The position numbers were made by a program, and so were the translations under genes. This document shows, piece after piece, positions 53,113-61,911 of a DNA stretch of 64,000 nt. The stretch spans positions 310,001 to 374,000 of the forward strand of contig JADKAZ010000002.1 in NCBI GenBank assembly GCA_016719015.1, written 5' to 3'. Every line of letters starts with the position of its first letter. Position 1 is the stretch's first letter. The notes beneath the pieces are model-generated. The model had not been told where the DNA came from. It worked only from the letters and a program-made list of their open reading frames with translations, and did not search any database. Source of the DNA: Chitinophagaceae bacterium. GTDB lineage: Bacteria; Bacteroidota; Bacteroidia; Chitinophagales; Chitinophagaceae.

Positions 53113-53961
53113 TTATTGCGACTTCACACTAGCCACTGGTTTTTCATAAATAAACCGCACCATTGCATTTTTCTGTTCATCGGAGGTAAGATAAAGCTGG
53201 TATCGTTTATCACCTGCATTGATAATCATTAGCGCAGTGTTAGGAGGTATGCTGCCAAGGTTTTCACCCACCATTATAACTTCCTGCTCGGGTCGGTTAT
53301 GGTCAACTTTGATTGAAATCGAAATCGGTTTTGTTCCAAGGCATTTATTGGAAACAACAGGCATATTATTAGCATACACAGAGATAGTATCACCATCTAT
53401 CTGGCCGTTGTCATAAAAATCAATTTTAATTACACCTGTATCTACCCTGATTTCTTTAACTAATTCTGCCTTTCTCTTGGTAAGTGTTGGCGGTAGTTTT
53501 ATTTCAGGTTTGAAAGTGGGTTTATCAAACCGTATAAGAATGATAGAGCCGGGGTCGCAGGCTGTTTTGCCATCTGTAGCCTTACCGGTCCAGGTGCCAC
53601 GGATTTGTTCTTCCGGACCATCGCCTTTATGATAGGTAAGGGTATATTTTTTTACACAAGGCACACAATCTTCCCGGATTTTAAATGTAATGATACCTGT
53701 TTCCTGGATGGAAATGCTATTACTATCTTTTCTGTAAGTGCCTTCAAAGCTTTCTTTTACATAATTAAGTGAGTCTGAAAAGTGGTAGGCTGTTCCTACT
53801 ATTTTGGATCCAGCTACCTGTATTTGTAATTCTAAATTATATACCGGAAAGCAACCCCCGGGGGCCATGACAAGCCGGCCTTTCCAAATACCATTAATAT
53901 CCTGAGCCCCCGCAACGGAAGTACAAAAAATAAAGGTTAGTAAAATAACTTTTCTTAGCAT
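53113..53961 (-). CDS. Secreted protein, paralog of the gene at 54054
   Basis: A 282-residue exported protein with signal peptide RKVILLTFIFCTSVAGAQ. It has an N-terminal beta domain (GIWKGRLVMAPGGCFPVYNLE) and a C-terminal domain (about 175-282) nearly the same as that of the next protein: YDNGQIDGDTISVYANN, a strand pair IMVGENLGSIPPNTALMII, and an end in KNAMVRF. No function known to me; the two form a tandem pair with the same orientation. Confidence 0.6.
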   Translation of the reverse strand: MLRKVILLTFIFCTSVAGAQDINGIWKGRLVMAPGGCFPVYNLELQIQVAGSKIVGTAYHFSDSLNYVKESFEGTYRKDSNSISIQETGIITFKIREDCVPCVKKYTLTYHKGDGPEEQIRGTWTGKATDGKTACDPGSIILIRFDKPTFKPEIKLPPTLTKRKAELVKEIRVDTGVIKIDFYDNGQIDGDTISVYANNMPVVSNKCLGTKPISISIKVDHNRPEQEVIMVGENLGSIPPNTALMIINAGDKRYQLYLTSDEQKNAMVRFIYEKPVASVKSQ

Positions 53962-54053
53962 TCTTTGAGCAAAATAGTTGAAAATGCGGATGCTACATTA
54001 AAATATTACAGAAACGGTAGTACCTGATTATTCATTTAAGTGCTGTAGGTAAA

Positions 54054-55157
54054 CTAATCAGGTTTTCGGTATCTGAATCTTACAACTGCATTTTTCTGTT
54101 CAGTGGACGTAATACGTACTTCAAAACGTTGCTCGCCTGCTTCTACTACCATCAAAGAAGTGTTCGGGGGAATGCGGCCCAGATTTTCAGCCACCATTAT
54201 AAGTTCATGGTCAGAGTCGCCTTCATCAATAGTGAATTTTATTGTGAGTGGTGCAGCGGAAAGCCTCTTTGAAGACAACATTAGTTTATTGTCAAGGTAA
54301 ACAGAGATGGTATCATCATCAATCTCGCCATTATCATATAGTTTCACAATAATATCCCTGTTTGTCACAATCAGCGACTTCATCAATTCATTAGTACGGT
54401 TTTTAAGTACCGCAGGTTTGGGAACAATAACCGGAGGATTTGTTTTTACTATAGGAGGAGGATTAATTTTTGTTACAGCAGTATCTGTTTTGGGCTTATT
54501 TACAATAGGCGGATTGTTTTTTACGATTGGCTTATTCTCAACAGGCTTTGTATTAACAACTGGCTTTTTTACTGGAGGAGTTGTGGGTTTACTTTTTACA
54601 GTATCTTTTTTTATCGGGGGCTGGTTAATTATAACTGGAGTGGTTTTTATTTTACCCCGTAAAAAAGGCTCAATATAAAAGTCGGAAGTAGTTACCCTTC
54701 GCAGATAAACTTTTCCGCCGCCACAGTCACCCCAGCTGTAAGGATTGGGTCTGCCTTTTACCTCCGGCTTTCCTAAGAAGGTACCCTCAAGGAATTCTTC
54801 TTTGCCTGATTTTTCATAAAACAAATCATAATTCATTATGCAGGCGCCACCACCGTCCATGTTCTTTATCTCAACGGTTTTTATTTCCCGGATTTTAAGG
54901 TTTTTATTGTCCCTGGTAAAACTTCCTGTCATGGTAGCTTTACCATAAAAGCGAACATCTAAATAGGAATAAGAAACCCCTGATGAAAAGTTTGGAGATG
55001 ATCCATTTATTTGAAATTCAAGTTTGTACTTTTCCCCGGCATTAGTGATAAAATACCCCCTCCAGATCCCCGTTAAGTTTTGTGCATGTATGCTAAGTTG
55101 GGTGACTGGGAAAAGAAGCAATAAAAAAAATAAATGTCTGTAGATGGTCCTCAACAT
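54054..55157 (-). CDS. Secreted protein, paralog of the gene at 53113, with Pro/Lys-rich linker
   Basis: A 367-residue exported protein with a signal peptide ending near LSIHAQ. The N-terminal domain (GIWRGYFITNAGEKYKLEFQ) and C-terminal domain (YDNGEIDDDTISVYLDN... LIMVAENLGRIPPNTSLMVV) match those of the downstream neighbour, but here they are joined by a linker of about 75 residues made of Pro, Lys, Thr, Val and Asn repeats (for example KPVENKPIVKNNPPIVNKPK). I use the ATG at 55157; an in-frame ATG at 55187 would add ten residues. Function unknown. Confidence 0.6.
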   Translation of the reverse strand: MLRTIYRHLFFLLLLFPVTQLSIHAQNLTGIWRGYFITNAGEKYKLEFQINGSSPNFSSGVSYSYLDVRFYGKATMTGSFTRDNKNLKIREIKTVEIKNMDGGGACIMNYDLFYEKSGKEEFLEGTFLGKPEVKGRPNPYSWGDCGGGKVYLRRVTTSDFYIEPFLRGKIKTTPVIINQPPIKKDTVKSKPTTPPVKKPVVNTKPVENKPIVKNNPPIVNKPKTDTAVTKINPPPIVKTNPPVIVPKPAVLKNRTNELMKSLIVTNRDIIVKLYDNGEIDDDTISVYLDNKLMLSSKRLSAAPLTIKFTIDEGDSDHELIMVAENLGRIPPNTSLMVVEAGEQRFEVRITSTEQKNAVVRFRYRKPD

Positions 55158-55195
55158 AACGAGGTCAAAACTAATGAATAAGTTCATATTGGCTG

Positions 55196-55226
55196 ATTGA
55201 ACTCCGGCAATAGTTTGTTAATTTTG
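55196..55226 (+). promoter_or_regulatory. Promoter of thrS-infC
   Basis: ATTG (55196-55199), 19-nt spacer, TAATTTTG (55219-55226), a near-perfect Bacteroidota promoter. Transcription would start near 55233, about 28 nt before the thrS ATG. Confidence 0.65.
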
Positions 55227-55260
55227 CCCACCCTAAATTTCAGAGGGAACCAATTAAGAT

Positions 55261-57195
55261 ATGATCAATATTACACTACCTGACGGTGCTGTCAGGCAAT
55301 ACGACAAAGGGGCTACTGCATTAGAGGTGGCTAAATCAATTTCAGAAGGGCTGGCCAGGAAAGTATTGGCAGCAAGTATCAATGGAGAAGTGTGGGATGC
55401 CACACGGCCTATCAATGAAGATGCTTCACTGAAATTATTAACATGGAATGACACCGATGGAAAGAATACGTTCTGGCATTCGTCTGCACACCTTATGGCC
55501 GAGGCTGTCGAGTCTTTATTCCCCGGTGTAAAATTCTGGGTTGGCCCTCCCGTTGAAAATGGATTCTATTATGATATGGACCTGGGTGATAAAAAGATGA
55601 ATGAAGATGACTTGCGGGCATTGGAAAAAAAGATGAATGAACTGGCTAAGAAAAACAGCGAATACCTCAGAAAAGAAATACCAAAAGACGAAGCTTTAAA
55701 ATATTTTACCGAGAAAGGCGATGAATATAAATTGGATTTACTGAGTAACCTGACTGATGGTGAAATAACTTTTTATACGCAAGGGAATTTTACTGACCTC
55801 TGCCGGGGACCTCATATTCCGAATACCTCTTTCATAAAAGCAATAAAACTCACCAGCATTGCCGGTGCTTATTGGAAGGGTGATGAAAAGAATAAAATGC
55901 TTACCAGGGTTTATGGGATCACCTATCCTTCCCAAAAAGAATTGGACGAGTACCTCACCATGCTGGAGGAAGCTAAGAAGAGGGACCATAGAAAATTGGG
56001 AAAAGAATTAAGCATTTATACTACCAACGATGATATTGGCGCCGGACTGATATTATGGATGCCCAATGGCACTGTTATCATCGAAGAGTTAGAGAAGTTA
56101 GCTAAAGAAACTGAATTAGCCGGCGGTTATAAAAGAGTTGTGACCCCGCATATTGCGAAAGAGAATTTGTATTTGACCAGTGGCCATTTGCCATACTATG
56201 CCGACAGCATGTTTCCTCCAATGGAGATGGATGGAGAAAAATATTACCTGCGGGCAATGAACTGTCCCCATCATCATAAAATATTTGATGCTGAGCCAAA
56301 GAGTTACCGGGATATGCCTTACAGGATCGCAGAATATGGCACTTGTTATCGTTATGAGCAAAGCGGAGAATTGTTTGGCCTGATGAGAGTACGGTGCCTG
56401 CATATGAACGATGCCCATATTTATTGCACTAAAGAACAATTTGCCGAGGAGTTTAAAGCGGTGAATGCGATGTATCTTAAATACTTTAAAATATTTGGGA
56501 TTGAAAAATATGTAATGCGGTTAAGCCTGCACGACCCGGAAAAATTAGGACAGAAATATGTGAACGAACCAGCCCTTTGGTTGGAAACAGAAGAACTGGT
56601 ACGAAATGTTTTGATAGAAACGGGTGTTCCCTTTGTAGAAGTAAAAGGAGAAGGGGCTTTTTACGGACCTAAGATTGATGTACAGATATGGAGTGCTATC
56701 GGAAGGGAGTTTACATTAGCTACCAACCAGGTTGACTTTGCACAACCCCGCAGCTTCAAGTTATCATTTACCAATCAGAATAATGAGCCTGAAATTCCAT
56801 TGATTATACATCGGGCTCCTTTGGGAACCCACGAACGATTCATCGGGTTCTTGTTGGAACATTATGCCGGCAAATTCCCTTTATGGTTGGCACCCGTTCA
56901 GGTAAAAGTATTACCCATCAGCGATAAGTTTTTGGACTATGCAAAATCTGTTTCAGATAAACTGAAAAAAGCAGATATTCGTTGTGAAGTTGACGACAGG
57001 AATGAAAAGATTGGAAAAAAAATCCGGGATACCGAACTTCTAAGAGTCCCTTATATGCTGGTAGTGGGAGAGAAGGAGATGAATGAAAATAAAGTAGCAG
57101 TTCGAAGACAAGGAAAAGGAGATATCGGTGTACAAGAAGTGGATGAGTTTTTGAAAGAAGTTTTAATTGAGATAAAAGAACGGAGAGAAGAATAA
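55261..57195 (+). CDS. thrS: Threonine--tRNA ligase
   Basis: ThrRS charges tRNA-Thr. The 644-residue enzyme has the TGS domain (about 1-62, MINITLPDGAVRQYDKG), the editing domain with HSSAHLMAEAVE around 75, the class II core with MNCPHHHKIF, the motif 3 region IIHRAPLGTHERFIGFLLEH, and the anticodon-binding domain at the C-terminus. Length matches bacterial ThrRS. It stands at the head of the thrS-infC unit with a clear promoter; in many bacteria infC-rpmI-rplT follow, but here the group is broken (see infC and rpmI). Confidence 0.97.
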   Translation: MINITLPDGAVRQYDKGATALEVAKSISEGLARKVLAASINGEVWDATRPINEDASLKLLTWNDTDGKNTFWHSSAHLMAEAVESLFPGVKFWVGPPVENGFYYDMDLGDKKMNEDDLRALEKKMNELAKKNSEYLRKEIPKDEALKYFTEKGDEYKLDLLSNLTDGEITFYTQGNFTDLCRGPHIPNTSFIKAIKLTSIAGAYWKGDEKNKMLTRVYGITYPSQKELDEYLTMLEEAKKRDHRKLGKELSIYTTNDDIGAGLILWMPNGTVIIEELEKLAKETELAGGYKRVVTPHIAKENLYLTSGHLPYYADSMFPPMEMDGEKYYLRAMNCPHHHKIFDAEPKSYRDMPYRIAEYGTCYRYEQSGELFGLMRVRCLHMNDAHIYCTKEQFAEEFKAVNAMYLKYFKIFGIEKYVMRLSLHDPEKLGQKYVNEPALWLETEELVRNVLIETGVPFVEVKGEGAFYGPKIDVQIWSAIGREFTLATNQVDFAQPRSFKLSFTNQNNEPEIPLIIHRAPLGTHERFIGFLLEHYAGKFPLWLAPVQVKVLPISDKFLDYAKSVSDKLKKADIRCEVDDRNEKIGKKIRDTELLRVPYMLVVGEKEMNENKVAVRRQGKGDIGVQEVDEFLKEVLIEIKERREE

Positions 57196-57219
57196 ATTAG
57201 TATTTTCAATAGCCTCAAA

Positions 57220-57266
57220 CCCTGTACGAGGTATTAATCCATAAAAATAAAATGCTCCTTACAGGG
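57220..57266 (+). promoter_or_regulatory. Possible stem in the infC leader
   Basis: CCCTGTA (57220-57226) pairs with TACAGGG (57260-57266), a 7-bp stem closing a long loop that ends about 24 nt before the infC start. It could influence infC translation or be chance. Confidence 0.3.
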
Positions 57267-57290
57267 ATGGGGCTTAACTAAAAAAAGTAA

Positions 57291-57935
57291 ATGGCAGTAC
57301 CACAAAAACCCGGAGGCGGGTTCAACAGACCGGCTGGCGGCGGAGGTTATAAACCCGGCGGTGGCGGATTCAACAAAGGCGGTTTCAGAGGCAGGTTTGC
57401 CCCCCGCAAAGAAGCAGAACATCGTATCAACAATTTTATCAGGGTGCCACAGGTTCGTTTAGTGGGTGAAAATGTAGAAGTAGGTATTTATGATACACAG
57501 GTTGCGTTAAAGATGGCACAGGATCAGGAATTAGACCTGGTAGAAATTTCCCCCACCGTTGATCCACCTGTTTGTAAAATTATTGACTACAACAAATTCC
57601 TCTACGATAAGAAGAAGAAAGAAAAAGAGATGAAAGCCAAGAGCAAGGTCTCTGAGGTAAAGGAAATAAGGTTTACTCCTAACACAGATGATCATGATTT
57701 TGACTTCAAAGCTAAACATGCTGTTGAGTTTCTAAAGGATGGTAACAAAGTAAAAGCATATGTGCAGTTCAAAGGCCGGGCTATTCAATTCCAGGACAGA
57801 GGTCAACTCTTATTGCTCAAGTTCGCCGAACGATTGGCAGAGGTAGGGATTTTGGAAAGTATGCCAAAAATGGAAGGAAGAAGGATGCTTGCCATGTTTG
57901 CACCTAAGGGCAAGAAGAAAGCAGAGAAGAATTAA
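57291..57935 (+). CDS. infC: Translation initiation factor IF-3
   Basis: IF-3 binds the 30S subunit and keeps initiation accurate. The 214-residue protein has an unusual N-terminal extension of about 35 residues rich in Gly, Pro and Lys (QKPGGGFNRPAGGGGYKPG, GGGGFNKGGFRGRFAPRK), then the normal N domain (RVPQVRLVGENVEVG), the linker with DYNKFLYDKKKK and the C domain ending in MPKMEGRRMLAMFAPKGKKK. Canonical length is about 180. It uses an ATG, not the AUU typical of Enterobacteria, so the classical self-control by start codon is absent. A terminator follows. Confidence 0.96.
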   Translation: MAVPQKPGGGFNRPAGGGGYKPGGGGFNKGGFRGRFAPRKEAEHRINNFIRVPQVRLVGENVEVGIYDTQVALKMAQDQELDLVEISPTVDPPVCKIIDYNKFLYDKKKKEKEMKAKSKVSEVKEIRFTPNTDDHDFDFKAKHAVEFLKDGNKVKAYVQFKGRAIQFQDRGQLLLLKFAERLAEVGILESMPKMEGRRMLAMFAPKGKKKAEKN

Positions 57936-57953
57936 TTTTCATATTGAATATGT

Positions 57954-57994
57954 AAGCCCGGAATACAAAAGCGATTGTGTTCCGGGCTTTGTTT
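57954..57994 (+). terminator. Strong intrinsic terminator of infC
   Basis: AAGCCCGGAATACA (57954-57967), loop AAAGCGAT, TGTGTTCCGGGCTT (57976-57989), one G-U pair, then TGTTTT. It separates infC from the downstream metalloprotease gene. Confidence 0.9.
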
Positions 57995-58156
57995 TAATAA
58001 GTCGCCGGTGTTTTCTTTTTTTCAGGATGGCTTCTTTTTCAATCAACTTTATGTGCTCATCTGTTGTTTTAAACCGTTTGTACAAAATCCCGCCAATTAC
58101 ACCTTCAAACCATGGCTTTCCGTATATTGGGCTATAATATTTTAAACCCGTTTTTT

Positions 58157-60679
58157 ATGCATGCATACCTTTCCCGAGTATTTCTTTTGATCATAACAAT
58201 GTCCGTTTCAATGGCGGTGATAGGACAGCCTCCAACAGGTACCCGGCCAGATACGGCCCGACGAACACCACCATCACCTACCAATGGCCCTAAACCCTAC
58301 AAAGAAGTAATTACTTCTAAAGCTATTTCTGATGGCGGTTTATTTTGGGTTCATAAAGTTGAAGACAAGTATTACTTTGAAATACCTGATTCTCTTTTCA
58401 ACCGGGAGATATTGGTGGTAAACCGTATATCGAAAGCATCAGCTGGTATGCGCAGCGGTGGCTTCTTTGGATATGGGGGTGATCAAATAGGTCAAAATGT
58501 TGTCCGTTTTGAAAAAGGACCAAACAATAAGGTTTTTCTAAGGACTATTTCTTTTGCTGAATATGCCAAAGATTCTACATCACCAATGTTTTTATCTGTA
58601 ACCAATTCCAACATACAGCCCATTGCAGCGTCGTTTGATATAAAAGCATTGGGTAAAGATTCTACTGGAGCAGTAATTGACATCACAGATTATATCAGTG
58701 GAGACAATGATGTATTGCATTTCAATAGCTCTGTAAAAAGTGCTTTACGGCTTGCTGCTGTACAAGCAGATAAATCCTATGTGGTAAGCGTAAAATCATA
58801 TCCGATTAATATTGAAATCAGAGCTGTAAAAACCTACTCCAGAAGTCCTGCTCCTGCTACAACGCAAGGCCAGGGAGGGGCTTCGGCTGGTGGAAATATG
58901 ACGATGGAACTTAACAGTTCTCTTGTGATTCTCCCGAAAGTGCCCATGCAGGCAAGACATTATGACCCAAGGGTTGGATACTTTGCGGTGGGTTATACTG
59001 ACTTTGATGCAGACCCGCAAGGTGTTAAAAATATTACGCTGGTAAAACGCTGGAGGCTTGAGCCAAAGGATGGCGACTGGGAGAAATATAAAAGAGGTGA
59101 GTTGGTAGAACCAAAGAAACCAATTATTTTTTACATAGACCCTGCTACACCCAAAAAATGGGTTCCTTACCTGATGCAGGGTGTGGATGATTGGAAGCAA
59201 GCTTTTGAAAAAGCCGGATTTAAAAATGCCATTATGGCTAAAATGGCTCCTACAAGAGAGGAAGATAGCACCTGGAGTCTTGACGATGCCCGTAATTCTG
59301 CAATTGTTTACAAACCGTCTGATATTCCAAATGCAAGCGGTCCCAGTATTTCCGACCCCCGCAGCGGTGAAATAATCGAGAGTCACATTAATTGGTATCA
59401 TAACGTTATGTCATTGGTGAGGGATTGGTATTTTATTCAAACAGCAGCAGTAGATCCCCGGGCCCGTAAGATGAGCTTTGATGATGACCTGATGGGTCGG
59501 CTAATTCGTTTTGTATCATCACATGAGGTGGGACATACGTTAGGGCTGCGTCATAATTATGGTTCCAGTTCAAGTGTTCCTGTTGAGAAATTGAGGGATA
59601 AGGTCTGGCTCGAAGCAAACGGTCATACACCTTCTATAATGGATTATGCCCGTTTTAACTACGTGGCACAGCCAGAAGATAATATAAGCGGTGAAGGACT
59701 GATGGCGAACATCGGTGATTATGACAGGTGGGCTATTGATTGGGGGTATAGATTATTTCCACAGTACAAAACCCCTGAAGAAGAAAAGGGATATTTGAAT
59801 AATTGGGTCATAGGAAAATTAAAAGACAAGCGTCTGTGGTTTGGTACAGAATCAAACCCTGATGATCCCCGTAGCCAGAGTGAGCAGGTAGGAGATGATG
59901 CAATGAAAGCAAGTACCTATGGTATCAAAAATTTACAGCGAATTGTTTCTAACCTGGTTGAATGGACAAAAGAACCTAATGCTGGTTACTCAAACCTTAC
60001 TCAAATGTATAACAGCTTAAGCGGTCAGTTTAGCAGATACATAGGTCATGTGTCTAAATATGTTGGAGGTGTTATGGAAACACCAAAGATGGTAGAAGAA
60101 GCTGGGCCGGTCTATGAAATTGTTCCCGAAGCAAAACAAAGAGAAGCCGTCGACTTTCTAAATAAAAATTTATTTACCACCCCTGTTTGGATGCTCAACC
60201 AGGATATTTTTGGTAAAACCGGTATTAGCGGTTTAACCACTGTTGGATTATTACAGGATAATGCACTTAACCGATTATTAAGCAGCCGCACATTAGGTAA
60301 ATTAGTGGAAGCTGAAGCTTCAATAGGCAACAATGCTTATCAGGTTATTGAGTTATTAAACGATGTTAAAAAAGGAGTCTGGACTGAACTGGCAGGACGA
60401 AAACCTATTGATATATATCGTCGTAACCTGCAGAAATCTTATGTTTCAACCCTTATAAATCTGCTGGCTCCGTCATCAACAACTACGGTGGGCTCTATAA
60501 CAATAAATACCGGTGGAGCTAATGACAAGTCTGATATAAAGAGTGTAGTCAGGGCTCACCTGGTGGCTTTACGGCTTGAAATAATGGCGGCCGTTGCCGG
60601 AACTGCAGATCCGGTTAGTAAGTTTCACTTGCAAGATGTGGCTCAACGAATTGATAATGCGCTGAATCCTAGTAAATAG
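58157..60679 (+). CDS. Secreted zinc-dependent metalloprotease (DUF5117-type)
   Basis: An 840-residue exported protein. After the signal peptide (near MAVIGQ) an N-terminal domain of about 350 residues precedes the protease part with HEVGHTLGLRHNYG, the HExxHxxGxxH zinc motif of metzincins, and SIMDYARFNY, which supplies the Met of the Met-turn. Such DUF5117/DUF4953 proteins are common in Bacteroidota; substrates unknown. Its gene sits between infC and rpmI, an unusual place. It has its own terminator. I use the ATG at 58157 (MHAYLSRVFLL), which gives a clean signal peptide; the frame is open to 58112. Confidence 0.85.
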   Translation: MHAYLSRVFLLIITMSVSMAVIGQPPTGTRPDTARRTPPSPTNGPKPYKEVITSKAISDGGLFWVHKVEDKYYFEIPDSLFNREILVVNRISKASAGMRSGGFFGYGGDQIGQNVVRFEKGPNNKVFLRTISFAEYAKDSTSPMFLSVTNSNIQPIAASFDIKALGKDSTGAVIDITDYISGDNDVLHFNSSVKSALRLAAVQADKSYVVSVKSYPINIEIRAVKTYSRSPAPATTQGQGGASAGGNMTMELNSSLVILPKVPMQARHYDPRVGYFAVGYTDFDADPQGVKNITLVKRWRLEPKDGDWEKYKRGELVEPKKPIIFYIDPATPKKWVPYLMQGVDDWKQAFEKAGFKNAIMAKMAPTREEDSTWSLDDARNSAIVYKPSDIPNASGPSISDPRSGEIIESHINWYHNVMSLVRDWYFIQTAAVDPRARKMSFDDDLMGRLIRFVSSHEVGHTLGLRHNYGSSSSVPVEKLRDKVWLEANGHTPSIMDYARFNYVAQPEDNISGEGLMANIGDYDRWAIDWGYRLFPQYKTPEEEKGYLNNWVIGKLKDKRLWFGTESNPDDPRSQSEQVGDDAMKASTYGIKNLQRIVSNLVEWTKEPNAGYSNLTQMYNSLSGQFSRYIGHVSKYVGGVMETPKMVEEAGPVYEIVPEAKQREAVDFLNKNLFTTPVWMLNQDIFGKTGISGLTTVGLLQDNALNRLLSSRTLGKLVEAEASIGNNAYQVIELLNDVKKGVWTELAGRKPIDIYRRNLQKSYVSTLINLLAPSSTTTVGSITINTGGANDKSDIKSVVRAHLVALRLEIMAAVAGTADPVSKFHLQDVAQRIDNALNPSK

Positions 60680-60703
60680 CCGCGGTTAATACAATATTTT
60701 TAG

Positions 60704-60742
60704 AAGAAGGGAGACTCATTGAGAATCTCCTTCTTTTCTTTT
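60704..60742 (+). terminator. Terminator of the metalloprotease gene
   Basis: AAGAA-G-GGAGA-CTC, loop ATT, GAG-AA-TCTCC-TTCTT with small bulges, followed by TTCTTTT. It directly precedes the rpmI promoter. Confidence 0.7.
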
Positions 60743-60749
60743 AATAGGC

Positions 60750-60780
60750 TTTGCTTGTAAGGTTCTCCGCCTTATCTTTG
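60750..60780 (+). promoter_or_regulatory. Consensus promoter of rpmI-rplT
   Basis: TTTG (60750-60753), 19-nt spacer, TATCTTTG (60773-60780): an exact match to the Bacteroidota TTTG-N19-TAnnTTTG consensus. The start would be near 60787, giving a leader of about 128 nt. Confidence 0.78.
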
Positions 60781-60784
60781 CACT

Positions 60785-60914
60785 CCGTTTGAAAAAACGG
60801 TAGTTCTTCTTAAGTCCCTTTTAAAAAATTGGGACAATGTATTGCCGAAGAGGTTCAATAAGGGTTCTGCCTGTGCAGAAACACCTCAAGGGTATAATTT
60901 TAATACTGGGTAAC
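60785..60914 (+). promoter_or_regulatory. Structured leader of rpmI-rplT, candidate autoregulatory element
   Basis: The leader holds three stems: CCGTTT-GAAA-AAACGG (60785-60800), GTCCC (60814-60818) with GGGAC (60831-60835), and TTCTGC-CTGT-GCAGAA (60865-60880) flanked by GG and CC that can extend it. In many bacteria r-protein L20 represses this operon by binding an mRNA structure in this position; that this one does the same is inference. The first stem begins at the predicted transcript start. Confidence 0.5.
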
Positions 60915-61112
60915 ATGCCTAAAGTAAAAACAAACTCCAGTGCCAAAAAACGCTTCAAAGTGACTGGCACAGGAAAAATCATGCATCAGAAAGCATTCAA
61001 ACGTCACATCCTGACGAAGAAATCAAAAAAACGCAAACGTAACATGCGAAAGGACGGAACTGTAGCGGATTCACATCTGCACTTTGTAAAACGTCTATTG
61101 CGCCTAAAGTAA
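60915..61112 (+). CDS. rpmI: 50S ribosomal protein L35
   Basis: The 65-residue product reads PKVKTNSSAKKRFKVTGTGK at its N-terminus and ends in FVKRLLRLK, the typical L35. The start is the ATG at 60915; an in-frame ATG at 60837 would add 26 residues that no other L35 has and lies inside the structured leader. It is followed by rplT after 52 nt; the two are one operon. Confidence 0.96.
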   Translation: MPKVKTNSSAKKRFKVTGTGKIMHQKAFKRHILTKKSKKRKRNMRKDGTVADSHLHFVKRLLRLK

Positions 61113-61164
61113 GCCACTGCTTACAAAACTGAACATTTAACTTTTAACTCTAAACTTATTAGAT

Positions 61165-61509
61165 ATGCCTCGTTCAAAAAATGCAGTGGCCTCTAAAGCC
61201 CGCCGCAAAAAAATATTAAAACAAGCCAAAGGCTTTTATGGTAAACGTAAAAATGTCCTAACTGTTGCCAAAAACGTTGTAGAAAAAGGTATGACCTACA
61301 TGTTTGTAGGCCGTAAGCTGAAGAAAAGAGAATACCGTGCATTGTGGATAGCCCGTATCAATGCGGCTGTTCGGGCAGAAGGAATGACTTATTCCGTTTT
61401 CATGAATAAGCTTCAGCAAAAAGGTATTGAGCTGGATAGAAAAGTACTGGCTGATCTTGCAATGAACAACCCGGAAACCTTTAAAGGCCTTGTTGATTCT
61501 GTAAAATAA
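61165..61509 (+). CDS. rplT: 50S ribosomal protein L20
   Basis: L20 is a large-subunit assembly protein that binds 23S rRNA and, in several bacteria, its own operon's mRNA. The 114-residue protein has the basic N-terminal tail (PRSKNAVASKARRKKILKQA) and the globular domain with YRALWIARINAAVRAEGMTY. Length and sequence are typical. It ends the rpmI-rplT operon at a strong terminator. Confidence 0.97.
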   Translation: MPRSKNAVASKARRKKILKQAKGFYGKRKNVLTVAKNVVEKGMTYMFVGRKLKKREYRALWIARINAAVRAEGMTYSVFMNKLQQKGIELDRKVLADLAMNNPETFKGLVDSVK

Positions 61510-61528
61510 ATTCCCTTTGAGCAAAAAT

Positions 61529-61565
61529 AAAAGGTCTCCCTCCGAAAGGAAGGAGGCCTTTTTTA
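61529..61565 (+). terminator. Intrinsic terminator of rpmI-rplT
   Basis: AAAAGGTCTCC-C-TCC, loop GAAA, GGA-A-GGAGGCCTTTT with one C-A mismatch and one G-U pair (61529-61562), then Ts. Confidence 0.9.
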
Positions 61566-61583
61566 TTACCGTTTGTTACCGAC

Positions 61584-61865
61584 CTATTGACCGAAGGCCT
61601 TTTTAATTTGTTCTGAAGCACAATCACTGAGGACTTTATTAAATTCATCAGCTTTTTTCTGATCATCTTTTACTTTATTCCAGGCTTCAACTTGTTTTTT
61701 TGCACAATCGTCTTGCGCCGCAGTCCGTTTTGGGTCAGCGGCATCTATCGCATTGGCTTTTTTGGAGCAATCACAAACGTCCTGGCCAATTTGTGTGCCG
61801 CTTTTTCCCTTGTCACAGGCGGTCAGCAAGGAAACGGTTAAGGCTAATAGAAATACTTTTTTCAT
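61584..61865 (-). CDS. Small lipoprotein with conserved cysteines
   Basis: A 93-residue exported protein with lipobox LLTAC (Cys17). The mature part has four cysteines (DVCDCSKKANAID, QDDCAKK, LSDCASEQ), which may pair as disulfides, and otherwise a charged helical character. I do not recognise the family. The ATG at 61865 (MKKVFLLALTVSLLTAC) is chosen for the signal peptide. It lies downstream of another lipoprotein gene, 46 nt away. Confidence 0.65.
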   Translation of the reverse strand: MKKVFLLALTVSLLTACDKGKSGTQIGQDVCDCSKKANAIDAADPKRTAAQDDCAKKQVEAWNKVKDDQKKADEFNKVLSDCASEQIKKAFGQ

Positions 61866-61911
61866 AAATGTTAAGGGTTTAATTATTATACGATATGCTT
61901 TCATCCCTGAA

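Noticed and set aside
54307..54678. Plus-strand open frame with strongly hydrophobic product, membrane-protein-like
   Set aside because: It is the antisense of the Pro/Lys/Thr/Val-rich linker of the gene at 54054; the complement of such a linker always reads as hydrophobic residues.
60837..60914. Upstream in-frame ATG for rpmI
   Set aside because: It would add 26 residues to L35, which has a constant length near 65, and lies inside the structured leader.
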